A DNA stretch of 64,000 nt from Schlesneria sp. DSM 10557 (GCF_041860085.1 NZ_CP124747.1:2852001-2916000); one strand, 5' to 3'; positions 1 through 10,185 are shown, counted from the first letter of the stretch. Notes: a model not told the origin generated them from the letters alone. A program made the numbers and translations.

Positions 1-1108
1 CCGTCCCGGGGGAAATCAGGTTGATCATTTGCAGTCCTTCCTTTGCAAATGTTTCACCCATGATGACGTGAGCCTGAAAGAAGATGTCCTGACCGCCGAT
101 GGCGGCAATCGCAGGGACGACACCGGCATTCGCTGCATAGTCGACGGAATCGAGCATATGCAGGCCCAACTCCTGATATTCGGGAAGTGGGCCGACCTTG
201 ATAAATGAGGGAATCGGAGTTTCCGAGAATCGATGAGTATCCACATAACCGCAGTAGGGACCGAGTGCGACGAAACGATCAGGATGCTTCAATCCCAGAT
301 GCCACGTGCCCGATGCCCCCATCGACATCCCCCGAAGGACGATTCGATCGCGGTCAATGTTGTAGTTGCGGCACACGGCTTCAATCGCTTCGAACACGTC
401 GGTCTCGCCGGCCCACCGGTAGCAATTTTCGACTCGCCCCAACGGGTGGAGCTCGATGTAGTCCACGTCGGGTCCGGTCGCGTCCGCACTGTCGGTCAGA
501 CCGAATCGAGACATGAAGCGAAGCTCGCTCATCCCGACCGGCTTGGAGCTTCCATGCAGGACAACATCCAGTCGCGTGGGACGGGACCCGTCATAGCCTT
601 TGGGAATGATCAGTCCGAAGGGTTGTGCAGAGCCGTCGACGGCGGAGACGTACCCGCGGACAAGATTCCCTTTCCGCTTGGTCCAGGGGGACTGGTTGTT
701 CTGAAGTTGCTGGAGGCGATGCAAACCGGTCGCCAGAGCCTGATCCACGACGGCGCGGTCACCGGGCGTGAGCGGCCCGTCATACCGTTGAGCCCAAACA
801 GCCGCTCGGAGAAACACACGAGCATCCGCCAGTAAATCGGGATTGATGTCGGGTCGCCGCGTGAATTCCGCTTGCAACCGTCGAGTCGCCTCGTCCGTTG
901 CAGCGCCTTCACCAGCGGGAGGTGAATCCGCGGCAATCAGGCTGTGCCCCACGAGGACCACCAGGAGACAGAGACACCACTGCACCAGGGAAACGGGATT
1001 TGCGATGCGTCCCAAAACGGTGGGCACTACCGGATTCGTGTTGCGGAGGGTGCTTGAGGAATGGTCTACGTTCTTACTTGAACTGGTACTGCGGAAGGGA
1101 ATCGACAT
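1..1108 (-). CDS. Prolyl-oligopeptidase-type alpha/beta hydrolase (C-terminus off left edge)
   Basis: The frame is open from an ATG at 1108 to the left edge, giving the first 369 residues; the C-terminus lies outside. A purine-rich GAGGA lies just before the ATG. Residues about 40-60 form a hydrophobic export segment or membrane anchor. The nucleophile elbow GMSMGASGTWH lies at about residue 265, and a later stretch reading AIGGQDIFF resembles the acidic-residue region of these hydrolases. The catalytic His would be beyond the edge. It is probably an exported serine hydrolase or esterase acting on peptides or esters; the substrate is unknown. The fold assignment is firm, the specificity is not. 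Confidence 0.82.
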   Translation of the reverse strand, partial: MSIPFRSTSSSKNVDHSSSTLRNTNPVVPTVLGRIANPVSLVQWCLCLLVVLVGHSLIAADSPPAGEGAATDEATRRLQAEFTRRPDINPDLLADARVFLRAAVWAQRYDGPLTPGDRAVVDQALATGLHRLQQLQNNQSPWTKRKGNLVRGYVSAVDGSAQPFGLIIPKGYDGSRPTRLDVVLHGSSKPVGMSELRFMSRFGLTDSADATGPDVDYIELHPLGRVENCYRWAGETDVFEAIEAVCRNYNIDRDRIVLRGMSMGASGTWHLGLKHPDRFVALGPYCGYVDTHRFSETPIPSFIKVGPLPEYQELGLHMLDSVDYAANAGVVPAIAAIGGQDIFFQAHVIMGETFAKEGLQMINLISPGT

Positions 1109-1459
1109 TCTTGTTCCTCTGGCGTCTGACAGGGGTGACACAACATTGCGAACAGATCCAGGGACAATCGCCCCCTCAGCGTCGGCCCGAATGTACACTC
1201 GCAGGTCCCCCCTTTCCATTCGGTCGGGCCTGGAAAGGGTCGTGGCTGGCGACAGTAGTGCGACGAGGGGAAATGATGGTTGAGATTTGAGGCCTCGATT
1301 AGATTTTGGCAGAAGCTCACGTGGGGCGGGGATACCTTTAAAAGTTGTTGCGGAAAGACGTATGTGCAGGAGCATGCGAAGTGATTTACAATTTGAGGCC
1401 ACTTCCGCACGACGGAAGCGGAGTGACGCTCACTTTTTCAATGACGGACCGCCCCGGGA
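1109..1459. other. Intergenic region, divergent genes
   Basis: This 351-base gap separates the minus-strand hydrolase from the plus-strand phosphatase and must carry both promoters. I see no convincing consensus promoter, hairpin or small gene; the short open frames here overlap each other and show no family features. Confidence 0.5.
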
Positions 1460-2194
1460 ATGATTGATCTCCACAGCCATATCTTGCCAGGTGTCGATGA
1501 CGGACCGCGAGACCTGCAGGAAAGTCTGAAGCTGGCTCGTGCCTATGTCGAGGATGGCGTAACAGTAGTTACCGCGACTCCTCATTGTCATCGGCTGATT
1601 CACTTGCTTCGTGCTGATGTACTGCCTCACGTCCAGGCCTTTAACCAGGAATTGAAGGGGGCCGGAATCCCGTTGACGGTGCTACCCGGTTCCGAAATCC
1701 AGGTTTACGATTCCACCGTCTACCGGCGTGAGTTTGAGGACGATGTCTTTTGCCATCTAGGCGACCGGAAGACCTTCACGCTGCTCGAATTCAACTGGTC
1801 CGTCGATTTATTTCCTCCTGACGCGGCAGAACTGATTGAGTGGATCCGTCGTCAGGGAATGATACCGATCGTCGCTCATCCCGAGAGGCACGTCTTTTTT
1901 CGGGAACAGCCGGAATTGGTTCGGCCACTGGTTGAGGCGGGTGCGTGGCTGCAAATTACTGTTGATTCGCTGATCGGCAATTTCGGTCCTGAAGCCAACG
2001 CCTTTGCGGAGCAATTTTTACGGACTTACCGGGAAGCAATTCTGGCGTCAGACGCTCACAACACGAAGCGATGTTCGGGGCTTTCCCGAGGCTATCAATG
2101 GGTCCGCGAGCATCTTGGTGACAAACGGGCCGAGGATCTGTTTGATCGGGCAGAAGTGGTACGAGCCAGCCTGCTGTCAGAACCTGTCTCCTAG
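1460..2194 (+). CDS. CpsB/YwqE-type PHP-domain protein-tyrosine phosphatase
   Basis: The 244-residue protein matches the CpsB/CapC/YwqE family, metal-dependent tyrosine phosphatases of the PHP fold that usually dephosphorylate bacterial tyrosine kinases controlling polysaccharide export. Visible metal-ligand motifs are DLHSHILPGVDDG at residues 3-15, TPHCH near 40, IVAHPERH near 137 and ILASDAHN near 194, in the family's usual order and length. The ATG at 1460 places the first motif at the N-terminus as expected, though the ribosome site is weak. No partner kinase or polysaccharide gene is adjacent, so its target in this genome is unknown. It is cytoplasmic, with no signal peptide. Confidence 0.9.
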   Translation: MIDLHSHILPGVDDGPRDLQESLKLARAYVEDGVTVVTATPHCHRLIHLLRADVLPHVQAFNQELKGAGIPLTVLPGSEIQVYDSTVYRREFEDDVFCHLGDRKTFTLLEFNWSVDLFPPDAAELIEWIRRQGMIPIVAHPERHVFFREQPELVRPLVEAGAWLQITVDSLIGNFGPEANAFAEQFLRTYREAILASDAHNTKRCSGLSRGYQWVREHLGDKRAEDLFDRAEVVRASLLSEPVS

Positions 2195-2299
2195 TTTTTT
2201 ACCCGAGAACTTTCGTTGACAAACTTGCAGCTGAGTTCAGGCTAGCGGGCCAGTCCACTACGTAGGTATTGGAGAACTCCAGTCGATCTGACGAGGCGA

Positions 2300-5200
2300 T
2301 TAAACCCCGCGAGTCCCCCCAGGAAAAGAGGGCTCGTTCAGCATTTTCTGAAGATCGTCCAGGCTGACCGGTTTCACCAGATGTCCGTTGCAGCCCGCTT
2401 CCCAGGACTGTTCGCGGTCCGACTCCTGACCCCAGCCGGTCAGAGCCACGATCCTCATGTCGGCCCCCCACTCCTGTTGACGAATACGCCGAGCGGCATC
2501 TAAGCCGTTCAGCCGAGGCATCCCGATATCCATCAGAATAACATGAGGTTGAAATGATTCTGCTCGCTCAACCGCCTCAATCCCATCAGCAGCCAGATCC
2601 GTTTCATTTCCCAGTAGCCGCAGCATCATCGCCATGGATGATGCGGAATCCTGATTGTCATCAACGACCAGGATTCGTCGTTTGGAGGGGGTCGTCTGAA
2701 GGCCCTCGGGAGCCTTCCGGGCAGGTGGTTGCGGGGGATCGTCCGAGATCACGGGAAGGCGCACGGTAAACTCACTACCCTTGTCCAAACCTTCACTCGC
2801 CGCCCTGACAGTTCCCCCATGCATTTCGACCAATCCTTTGACGAGCGCGAGGCCGATACCAAGGCCGCCGGTTGCCCGTTCCATCGAACGATCGACTTGC
2901 GAGAACATATCAAACAGGTGAGGAAGTGCATCGGCAGGTATACCGATCCCATTATCCTTCACCGTCACACACACTTCATCTCCGGAAAGTGTCGCATCCA
3001 CAGAGATGAGCCCTGCATCGTGCGTGTAGCGGGCCGAGTTCGTCAGCAGATTACTAAACACCTGGGCGAGTCGCGTCAGGTCCGCATCCAGGAAGACGGG
3101 CTGGGGGGGAAGATGGATTTCCAGCGTGTGTCCAGCAGCCTGGATCGCGGGCATCGCCGTTTCGACAGCGCTGTTGATCGCTTCCTCCAGCGTCAGACGG
3201 GTCCGACGGAGTTCCATCTTGTGGCGGTTGATCCGAGACATATCCAGCAGGTCATCAATCAGCCGGACCATATGGGTCAACTGTCGATCCATCATCGTCT
3301 GAGCGTGGTCTCGCTCTTCTGCGTTCTGCGACAAACGCAGGACCTGCAATCCATTCCGGATCGGTGCCAGGGGATTTCTCAGTTCGTGAGCCAGCAATGC
3401 CAGGAAGTCATCCTTGTTGCGGTCGGCCTGCCGCAGGGCTCGTTCCGATTCTTTTCGGTCTGTGATGTCCCGACTCGATCCCGCAACGGCCTCAACCTCA
3501 CCGTCTGAACCAAAAACGGGCGTGAAGATATGCTCGTAGGACCGCGTCCCCAGAGAACTGGTAAAGAGAACCTCATCTCGTACAGGCTGTTGAGTGCGAA
3601 CGACATCCTCGATCTGCCGTTGCAGTAGGGTGGCAACGTCCGCAGGATAGTTCAGGTCTTCGAAGTTCCGTCCCAGAACCTCCGAGGCTTCTTTCTGCCA
3701 CAGTGTCAGCAATGATTTGTTGACATAAGTAAATCGGCCCTCACAGTCGAAAAGGTAGATAAAGTCCGGGGTGTTCGAGAGCGCGGTCTCGAACATTCTG
3801 CGTTGCCGTTCCGACTCGGCCGTGACGCGTGCAAGGTCATTCTCGGCTTTCTGACGCGAGGTTAAATCGATTCCCTGAAGCAGTACGCCCGTGGTCGCTC
3901 CCCTGGCGTCTTTCAATGGCTGATAGACAAAGTCAATGACGCGTTCTTCCAACTGCCCGTTGCGATTAAAAACCACTTTCTGATCGGTGTCGAAGCGAGT
4001 CTCTCCACTGCGATAGACACCGTCGACGATTTCGAAGTAGCCCTGACCGGCAATCTCGGGAAATGCTTCGCGGATCGTCATCCCGACCACGTCGCGATCG
4101 CCAATCAGTTCGCGGTAGCGGTCGTTTGCCCGCTCGATCAGATGATCTGGACCGGAGAGCACACACATGAATGAGGGTGCATGCTCGAAAATATCGGCCA
4201 GTCGTGCCCGCTCAAAGTCAATTTGACGTAACAATGCATCTCGTTCGGCTTCCATGCGTCGACGTTTACTGACGTCGTTGACAAAGACAGAAATCCCCTC
4301 TGGAGTGGGATAAGCCCGCACTTCGGCGTCGCAGTTGAGATCGGAAGAGAATGCGGTGACCGAACCCTCCTGGTGACGATCCATTGCCATCCTGAAAACG
4401 GCTTCGAACTCACTTCCCGTAAAACCCGGGAAGACATCCCACAAGCACCTTCTGACAAGCCGATCCGCGGTGGCATTAAGAAGCCTACCTGCCGGCCCGT
4501 TGACATACGTGAATTTCCACTCACGATCGATCGAGAAGAACGCCTCACTGATGCTTTCCAGAAGGACCAGAGCCCGCTGCTGCTGTTCCTGTAAGGCGAG
4601 TTGAGTCTTCCGCTTTTCGGTGATGTCGCGGAACACCAGCACCGTGCCACTGATATGACCGTGTTCCGTTTGGATGGGTGCCGCCGACTCATCAATCAGT
4701 CGCTCGGTCCCATCGCGGGCGATCAACAATGTCGGCTTGTCGAAACCAATCGTAACACCCTGTCGTCGTGCAAGGTCTGCGGGATTTTCGACAGGCTCAT
4801 GAGTCTGTTCATTGACCACCCGAAACACACTGGCAAGCCGTTGCCCTACCGCTTCAGACCGTTTCCACCCGACAAGTGCTTCTGCTACCGAATTAATGAA
4901 CCGGACCCGCCCTTCACTGTCGGTCGTGATCACCCCGTCCGCAATACTCGCCAACGTCGTCATCAACTCATCCGCACGAGCCTGTTCCGCAAGCTGCGTT
5001 AGACGACGCAGCCGAATCTCGGCTTCGAGCTCCTGCTGGCGGTCGTCGATACGGCGCCAGGCCCGTTGCAGCAATTCCCCTATCCCGCAGAGGATTGCTC
5101 CGAGAATTGCGAACGACATGAGACGTACTAATCCGGACCGATCGTCACTAATTCGTTGGATATACGAGGGCGAAAAGAGGAACAGGGCCGTTAAGATCCC

Positions 5201-5389
5201 TGAAGTCGTGGAGATGGCTCCGGACCTCCATCCCCCCAGTACTCCACTCACGGCGATCATGAGCGTAAACGCCAGAGAGGTTGGAATTCCACTGAAAAGG
5301 TTGGGAGTAAACCTTTGAAACACGACCATCAGCGTACAGCCGATAATGCTGACGACGATCGGGATCACGTTTCGCTTCAGCGATGGCAT
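2300..5389 (-). CDS. Membrane hybrid histidine kinase with four PAS domains and a receiver
   Basis: The protein has 1029 residues. Residues about 8-110 hold several hydrophobic segments like the DUF4118/KdpD-type membrane module. A short coil follows, then four PAS domains at about 142-260, 275-385, 398-515 and 530-650, with linkers reading DITEKRK and DITDRKE. The HisKA H-box DFLALLAHELRNP lies near 667. The HATPase shows DNGIGIP and GGLGIGLALVKGLVEMHGG at about 780-890. A C-terminal receiver (about 905-1020) has the acidic pair VVDD, the phosphoacceptor Asp in LMDIGMP and Lys in LVKPV. It is therefore a hybrid sensor kinase that should pass phosphate on to a phosphotransfer protein or regulator encoded elsewhere. 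No response regulator lies adjacent. The signal sensed is unknown. Confidence 0.93.
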   Translation of the reverse strand: MPSLKRNVIPIVVSIIGCTLMVVFQRFTPNLFSGIPTSLAFTLMIAVSGVLGGWRSGAISTTSGILTALFLFSPSYIQRISDDRSGLVRLMSFAILGAILCGIGELLQRAWRRIDDRQQELEAEIRLRRLTQLAEQARADELMTTLASIADGVITTDSEGRVRFINSVAEALVGWKRSEAVGQRLASVFRVVNEQTHEPVENPADLARRQGVTIGFDKPTLLIARDGTERLIDESAAPIQTEHGHISGTVLVFRDITEKRKTQLALQEQQQRALVLLESISEAFFSIDREWKFTYVNGPAGRLLNATADRLVRRCLWDVFPGFTGSEFEAVFRMAMDRHQEGSVTAFSSDLNCDAEVRAYPTPEGISVFVNDVSKRRRMEAERDALLRQIDFERARLADIFEHAPSFMCVLSGPDHLIERANDRYRELIGDRDVVGMTIREAFPEIAGQGYFEIVDGVYRSGETRFDTDQKVVFNRNGQLEERVIDFVYQPLKDARGATTGVLLQGIDLTSRQKAENDLARVTAESERQRRMFETALSNTPDFIYLFDCEGRFTYVNKSLLTLWQKEASEVLGRNFEDLNYPADVATLLQRQIEDVVRTQQPVRDEVLFTSSLGTRSYEHIFTPVFGSDGEVEAVAGSSRDITDRKESERALRQADRNKDDFLALLAHELRNPLAPIRNGLQVLRLSQNAEERDHAQTMMDRQLTHMVRLIDDLLDMSRINRHKMELRRTRLTLEEAINSAVETAMPAIQAAGHTLEIHLPPQPVFLDADLTRLAQVFSNLLTNSARYTHDAGLISVDATLSGDEVCVTVKDNGIGIPADALPHLFDMFSQVDRSMERATGGLGIGLALVKGLVEMHGGTVRAASEGLDKGSEFTVRLPVISDDPPQPPARKAPEGLQTTPSKRRILVVDDNQDSASSMAMMLRLLGNETDLAADGIEAVERAESFQPHVILMDIGMPRLNGLDAARRIRQQEWGADMRIVALTGWGQESDREQSWEAGCNGHLVKPVSLDDLQKMLNEPSFPGGTRGV

Positions 5390-5876
5390 TACGGAAAGCT
5401 CCGCAGATTCTCTTCATACTGTGTCGACGGCGCAGTGCGGGGAGGCCGCTTTTCTCCCCGAAAAGGGGCAACCCCTAGCCGCTTGAGACGGCTCGACAGC
5501 GTCCGCCAGCTCGCCGGAGGGAATATATCCCGGTCAGCTGCCGTCCGTCGACTCCACAACCCCCGGTAGCGGGGCGGGAAAATAAGCCACATCACGAGGG
5601 CAAGAGTCTGTGCGGGATTACATCACCGCGACGAACTTACCACTTATCTGATTCGCAGCCCGGAACACGACCCTCATTTTTGACGGGGTGGTTGGCTGGG
5701 CGCGATGGACAGACCGGGCCAACCAGTCCCGTTGAGAGATCTAACCGCGTGATTGCCCCTGCGATCCCGTCTATCGGTGTTGCGGACGAAGATCTTGCCT
5801 GTGCGAGGCGACATCCGTCTCGTGTCAGAATGCACCCCGCGAGCGGTTGGTCGACGGAACTCGCAAAACTGCTGCA
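5390..5876. other. Intergenic region
   Basis: This 487-base stretch lies upstream of the histidine kinase and downstream of the Rieske oxidoreductase, both on the minus strand. It presumably holds the kinase promoter. Several short open frames exist on both strands but overlap and show no domain or signal features. I see nothing further. Confidence 0.45.
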
Positions 5877-7439
5877 CTAGCCTGACTGGGATTCCTGAGG
5901 AACACTTTTATCCACCGGCTCCAGGGCGGAAATAGCGGGGCCGTTCACGACTTGCCCGTAAGCATCGAACCGCGATCCGTGGCACGGACAGTCCCACACC
6001 TTTTCGAGGTTGTTCCAGTGAACGATGCAGCCCAGATGCGGGCACACAGCAGAGCATTCGTGCAATTCTCCAGCCTCATCTCGATAAACCGCGACTTTGG
6101 AAAGGCCTCGCCTGAGGACGGTTCCCTCGTCCCGTTCCAGTTCATCAGCCGAACTCCGGTCGCCACCCGAGAGCCAGTCGACGACGTACTCCGTGCCCAC
6201 GTTCCAGTTCTCTGACACGAAGTTACGCCAGGCCATTCCTGAAACCGGTTTACGTGCCGGATCATAAAATTTTGCCCAGGGGTGATCGTGACCCAGAATC
6301 AATTGTGTCAGAAGGATCCCGGCGATCGTTCCGTGAGTCATCCCCATTCCCGAGTCACCGGTTGCAATATAAACGTTCTCTTGATCTGCGGGATTCTTGC
6401 CAATAAAGGCGCCCCCGTCCGTCGTCTCCATCACCATACCAGACCAGCGGAATTCGATTTTTCCCATCATCGAAAACCGTTCTCGACCCCAGTTTTCCAA
6501 GCGAAAATGTCGCTCGGCCTGATCGTTGACCTGCCCCGCTTTATGATCTTCCCCGCCGATAATAATCAGGTCTTCCGCATCCGTAAATTTCTGCAGCCGA
6601 ACATAATGATAGTACTCTTCTGTATCCCAGAATAAACCCCGAGTAATACTGCCAGCCGGAATTCGTGCGGCGATGACGTAGGTAAGATACGGAGCCATCT
6701 TCGTATGCATCGCAAAGATATCGTTGACGGGCGAGTTGGTGGCCACCACAACAGACTTGGCCGTAATCGTAGGGCCGACTGACGTTTCTACGGACGGCAC
6801 ACTTCCGCCATGTACCTGACGGACCGGGGTATCTTCGTAAACATGTCCCCCCATCTCTTGGATCGATTCCGCCAGATGAGAAATGTACTTCAGCGGGTGA
6901 AACTGGCCCTGATTCGGGTAGCGAAGAGCCCGCCCGGTATCGAAAGTCGTCAGCGGCGCACGTCCCACAATTTCGAGACCTTTCAGACCTGCCCGTGTCG
7001 CTGACTCAAGTTCCTTATCCAATATGTCGGTCTTCTGCCCGGGAGGACAGAACAGGTAACCGGGAAGACGGTGGAAGTCGCAGTCGATTCCCTCGTTCCG
7101 GACGATTTCTTCGATTCGATTAATCGCAGCCGTATGGCTTTCGGCGGCGATCCGAACTCCGTTGACGCCGTGAACTTTTTCGACCTCGCTGTAGAGGTTG
7201 TCATGGGCGTTGGACAGATGAGCTGTCGTCCGCTGCGTCTGGCCGGCAGCGATCCGCCGACTGTCAACGACCACCACCGACTTACCGGCTTTTGCCAGTG
7301 AGTAAGCTGTCGAGATACCAGCGATCCCCGCACCAACCACGCAAACATCGACCTTCAAGTCTTTCTGCAGGACTGGCCGACCAGGAATTGAAGCGGTTGC
7401 CATCCATACAGACTGTGTTTGTTCAGTTTGTCGCTGCAT
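5877..7439 (-). CDS. FAD-dependent oxidoreductase with C-terminal Rieske [2Fe-2S] domain
   Basis: The protein has 520 residues. The N-terminal DAO-type FAD domain shows VCVVGAGIAGISTAYSLAKAG at about residues 32-52 (GxGxxG) with the acidic end of strand 2 in VVVVDSRR. A second dinucleotide-fold segment near 350 reads IATGDSGMGMTHGTIAG. Residues about 425-515 form a Rieske domain: CPHLGC (C-x-H) and CPCHGSRFDAYG (C-x2-H). It probably oxidises an amine or amino acid and passes electrons through the cluster. The ATG at 7439 follows AAAGGAA at good spacing. A related FAD enzyme without the Rieske domain is transcribed divergently upstream. Substrate unknown. Confidence 0.93.
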   Translation of the reverse strand: MQRQTEQTQSVWMATASIPGRPVLQKDLKVDVCVVGAGIAGISTAYSLAKAGKSVVVVDSRRIAAGQTQRTTAHLSNAHDNLYSEVEKVHGVNGVRIAAESHTAAINRIEEIVRNEGIDCDFHRLPGYLFCPPGQKTDILDKELESATRAGLKGLEIVGRAPLTTFDTGRALRYPNQGQFHPLKYISHLAESIQEMGGHVYEDTPVRQVHGGSVPSVETSVGPTITAKSVVVATNSPVNDIFAMHTKMAPYLTYVIAARIPAGSITRGLFWDTEEYYHYVRLQKFTDAEDLIIIGGEDHKAGQVNDQAERHFRLENWGRERFSMMGKIEFRWSGMVMETTDGGAFIGKNPADQENVYIATGDSGMGMTHGTIAGILLTQLILGHDHPWAKFYDPARKPVSGMAWRNFVSENWNVGTEYVVDWLSGGDRSSADELERDEGTVLRRGLSKVAVYRDEAGELHECSAVCPHLGCIVHWNNLEKVWDCPCHGSRFDAYGQVVNGPAISALEPVDKSVPQESQSG

Positions 7440-7836
7440 TGGAAGGTTCCTTTATTTTCTGCGGTGCTCCCTTTTCAGAATGGAAGTAGCAAACTTAGTG
7501 CCGGGACTTCAGTGACGATCAACGTCATGGGGGACCCGTTCTTCTGGGATCCGGTTCATCTCAAAATCAAATTGCCAAGCGACAGGTAGCGATTTCGACG
7601 ATTGTGGCATCGCATATGCTAAGTGGACGCTCAAGGTTCATTGCCACGAGTCAGGCCATGCATCCAGCACAATGGGAACCTTTCTGCTTCGTTATTTCCC
7701 TCGCCGCACAGGTCGGGTTACCCCTCATCATTGTGGGGAAGAGTTGGAACGAACAGCAGCGAGGCAATAACCCTTCCCGACGCAGCCCTGACGAGACATC
7801 CGTGATCTGCATCTGAGATGAGTGAGACTAGTCTGC
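7440..7836. other. Divergent intergenic region between two FAD oxidoreductases
   Basis: The 397 bases lie between two divergently transcribed FAD oxidoreductase genes and should contain both promoters, possibly sharing regulation. I could not identify a clear operator or promoter pair by eye. Short plus-strand frames around 7604-7816 have no recognisable features. Confidence 0.4.
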
Positions 7837-9036
7837 ATGGATCTAAAATCAGACCTTCCGTTCTGGCCTGTAAAAAATGGACTTCTTCGCTGTTACCCTC
7901 CGCTGAAAAGTGACGAGGACTGTGACGTTGCCATTTTGGGGGGTGGCATCACTGGTGCTCTGGTAGCGCATCGGCTGACTCAGGAGGGCCTTTCGGTCGT
8001 TCTGGTGGACCGCCGAGAAATTGCCCAGGGAAGCACTAGTGCAAGCACCGCCCTCCTCCAATACGAGGTTGATACCCATCTGACCGATCTGGCAGAGATG
8101 ATCGGCAAGGATGCGGCTGTTCGTGCTTACCGACTTTGTTCGAATGCCATCGACCAACTTGCCGAGATTGTTTCGGGGCTGGATGACGCCTGTGACTTCG
8201 AACGCCAACCAAGCCTGTATCTGGCTTCCCAGCCCCAGGACATCCCGGCGCTGCAGACTGAGTGCGAACTCCGTGCCCGACATGACTTTCCGGTCCGCTG
8301 GCGGAGTACGCTCGATATCCGGAATGAATTCGGTTTCGAGGCGCAGGGGGGAATTCTGTCCCAACAAGCCGCTGCCGTGGATCCCTTTCGACTGACACAT
8401 CGTCTGCTGGAAGCGGGGCTGAACCGGGGTCTGCGTGTTTATGACCGGACCACGGTTCTCGCCTGGAAGTCGACCGGTACTGGGGTTGAACTTACCACAG
8501 ATCGCGATGCGATCATTAGAGCCAAGGTGATGGTCTTCGCGAACGGTTATGAAGCCCAAACCGCGTTGCGGGAAAAAATCGTGACGTTAAAAAGTACCTA
8601 CGCGCTGATTACGGCGCCTGATCAGCCGCAAGTCTGGAAGCAACCCTGCCTGATCTGGGAGTCTGCTCGTCCTTACCTTTATCTCCGGCGCACTGCCGAG
8701 GGACGAATTCTGGCCGGCGGTGAAGACGATCCCTTTCGTTCTCCCGCTCGCCGTGACGCTCAGCTCGACCTCAAGAAGAATCGCCTGCTGGAGCGACTGA
8801 AATCGCTTTTCCCCGACTTTCCACTCGAAAGCGAATACGCCTGGGCGGGAACATTTGGTGAAACGAAGGACGGGCTCGCCTACATCGGCCCTTCTCCGGA
8901 AATCACGAATGCCCACTTCGCCCTTGGATTCGGTGGAAACGGAATCACCTATAGTGTGATCGCGGCCGAAATCCTGAGTGACCTGATCCAGGGACGACCG
9001 AACGAAGACGCACACCTGTTTCGGTTTGGCAGATGA
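7837..9036 (+). CDS. DAO-type FAD-dependent oxidoreductase
   Basis: About 399 residues from the ATG at 7837; an in-frame GTG at 7822 would add five residues. The N-terminus reads DVAILGGGITGALVAHRL (GxGxxG) and VVLVDRREIAQGSTSAST, the standard DAO-superfamily FAD fold. Near residue 360 the FAD-binding segment GFGGNGITYSVIAAEIL is typical of amine or amino-acid oxidases. There is no signal peptide and no Rieske domain. The first 60 residues resemble those of the divergently encoded Rieske enzyme, so the two may be paralogues. Substrate unknown; amine or amino-acid oxidation is likely from the family. Confidence 0.9.
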   Translation: MDLKSDLPFWPVKNGLLRCYPPLKSDEDCDVAILGGGITGALVAHRLTQEGLSVVLVDRREIAQGSTSASTALLQYEVDTHLTDLAEMIGKDAAVRAYRLCSNAIDQLAEIVSGLDDACDFERQPSLYLASQPQDIPALQTECELRARHDFPVRWRSTLDIRNEFGFEAQGGILSQQAAAVDPFRLTHRLLEAGLNRGLRVYDRTTVLAWKSTGTGVELTTDRDAIIRAKVMVFANGYEAQTALREKIVTLKSTYALITAPDQPQVWKQPCLIWESARPYLYLRRTAEGRILAGGEDDPFRSPARRDAQLDLKKNRLLERLKSLFPDFPLESEYAWAGTFGETKDGLAYIGPSPEITNAHFALGFGGNGITYSVIAAEILSDLIQGRPNEDAHLFRFGR

Positions 9037-9153
9037 ACCCAGCGAGTCTCTCTGTCCCGACACCGCAAATTAACGTACCAGATCCCTGTGAACGCTGAAC
9101 GATCAAGCAGCATGATGGCTGTTGGTACAGCAGCGAGTAACTGACTCAACATC

Positions 9154-10158
9154 TCAAGGAGTGGCCTGCGACCTGACATGATGCACGTTGACTTCGTTGT
9201 GCATTGTGTAAAGACGGAATCGTTCGCCGTCAAAGATCAGCATCCCGCTCGACTTATTCTCCTTCGTCGGTCGAAGGGGGTTGCCAGCGTACTTCTTCCA
9301 GTGAATCAGATCATCTGAAACGGCCAATCCTGTTGACCAGATGGATGGCGTGCCGGGATCTTCCGATTTATGAGCCCCGTGAAAGACTGCGTAGTAGCGC
9401 CCCTTGTGTCGGAAAATCTGGTTGAGAGCAATCTGATTGAAGTCATACTCTTCGGGTCCCGGTTCCAATACCGGTTCGTCTTTGACGTTGGTGAACACCT
9501 CGGTATCTGACGATGTCGCCAGCCAGACTGCCCGATCCCCACGTTCGTAGAACAAGTACCACTTGCCGTTCTCAAACCAGGCAGTCGGAGTTCCATACGG
9601 GCCATCGGAAATCGGTTCGCCGTTGACCTTGCGCACATCCAGCCGCCGCACTCGCTGCCACGAAACTCCATCGCGCGACGTGAGAAGATGCGTCTGGTCC
9701 TGTGCCCCTTCCGCGAACATATAGTAAATCCCCTCATGGGGAATGATGCAGACATCTTCGACCCAATGTTCCGAATAGATAGGGTTTCGGGAATCCCGCT
9801 GCCAGACGTAGCCATCCGTGGACGTGGCGTAGCCCAGCTTCTTCTGACCCGGGCGGGTTCCGTCGTAGCCGGTGTACCACATTTTCCATTGGTTCCCTTC
9901 ACGCAGAATCCAGCCCCGTTCCCGAATCTTGACATCCCAATGCCCCTCCCCCGCTCCGAGGAACAGAGGGTTACGCGGGTCAGACTCAAACTGAGTCAAC
10001 TCGGGAGGAAATTCCTCATCAGCGTAGACGGCACCCGCGATCCAAAGCGGTGACACAAGCAGGCACGCCAGCATCGCGAAACAGTGCAGCGACGAGCGGA
10101 CCGGCCCCAGAGACTCAACGGCCCCTAACTGGCTTGAATTCCCTCGGGCATTGTCCAT
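9154..10158 (-). CDS. Secreted five-bladed beta-propeller glycosidase-like protein (GH43/GH32/GH130 fold)
   Basis: The protein has 334 residues. A hydrophobic segment at about 26-46 ending in AVYADEE is a likely signal peptide; the internal Met at about residue 28 is an alternative start. The mature part has repeated blade motifs of glycoside-hydrolase propellers: WKMWYTGYDG, LGYATSTDGYVWQR, YYMFAEG, SRDGVSWQR, GKWYLFYERG and SDDLIHWKKYAGNP. These match GH43/GH32/GH130-like families of plant and microbial polysaccharide degradation. The exact family and catalytic acids cannot be fixed by eye, so substrate is left open. Confidence 0.8.
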   Translation of the reverse strand: MDNARGNSSQLGAVESLGPVRSSLHCFAMLACLLVSPLWIAGAVYADEEFPPELTQFESDPRNPLFLGAGEGHWDVKIRERGWILREGNQWKMWYTGYDGTRPGQKKLGYATSTDGYVWQRDSRNPIYSEHWVEDVCIIPHEGIYYMFAEGAQDQTHLLTSRDGVSWQRVRRLDVRKVNGEPISDGPYGTPTAWFENGKWYLFYERGDRAVWLATSSDTEVFTNVKDEPVLEPGPEEYDFNQIALNQIFRHKGRYYAVFHGAHKSEDPGTPSIWSTGLAVSDDLIHWKKYAGNPLRPTKENKSSGMLIFDGERFRLYTMHNEVNVHHVRSQATP

Positions 10159-10185
10159 CGATTGGCCTTTCTTACGCGAGTAAGG

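Noticed and set aside
233..835. 200-codon plus-strand open frame at the left edge
   Set aside because: The minus strand encodes the alpha/beta hydrolase across this region with a clear nucleophile motif.
2729..3508. 259-codon plus-strand open frame
   Set aside because: Antisense to the histidine kinase catalytic region, with no domain of its own.
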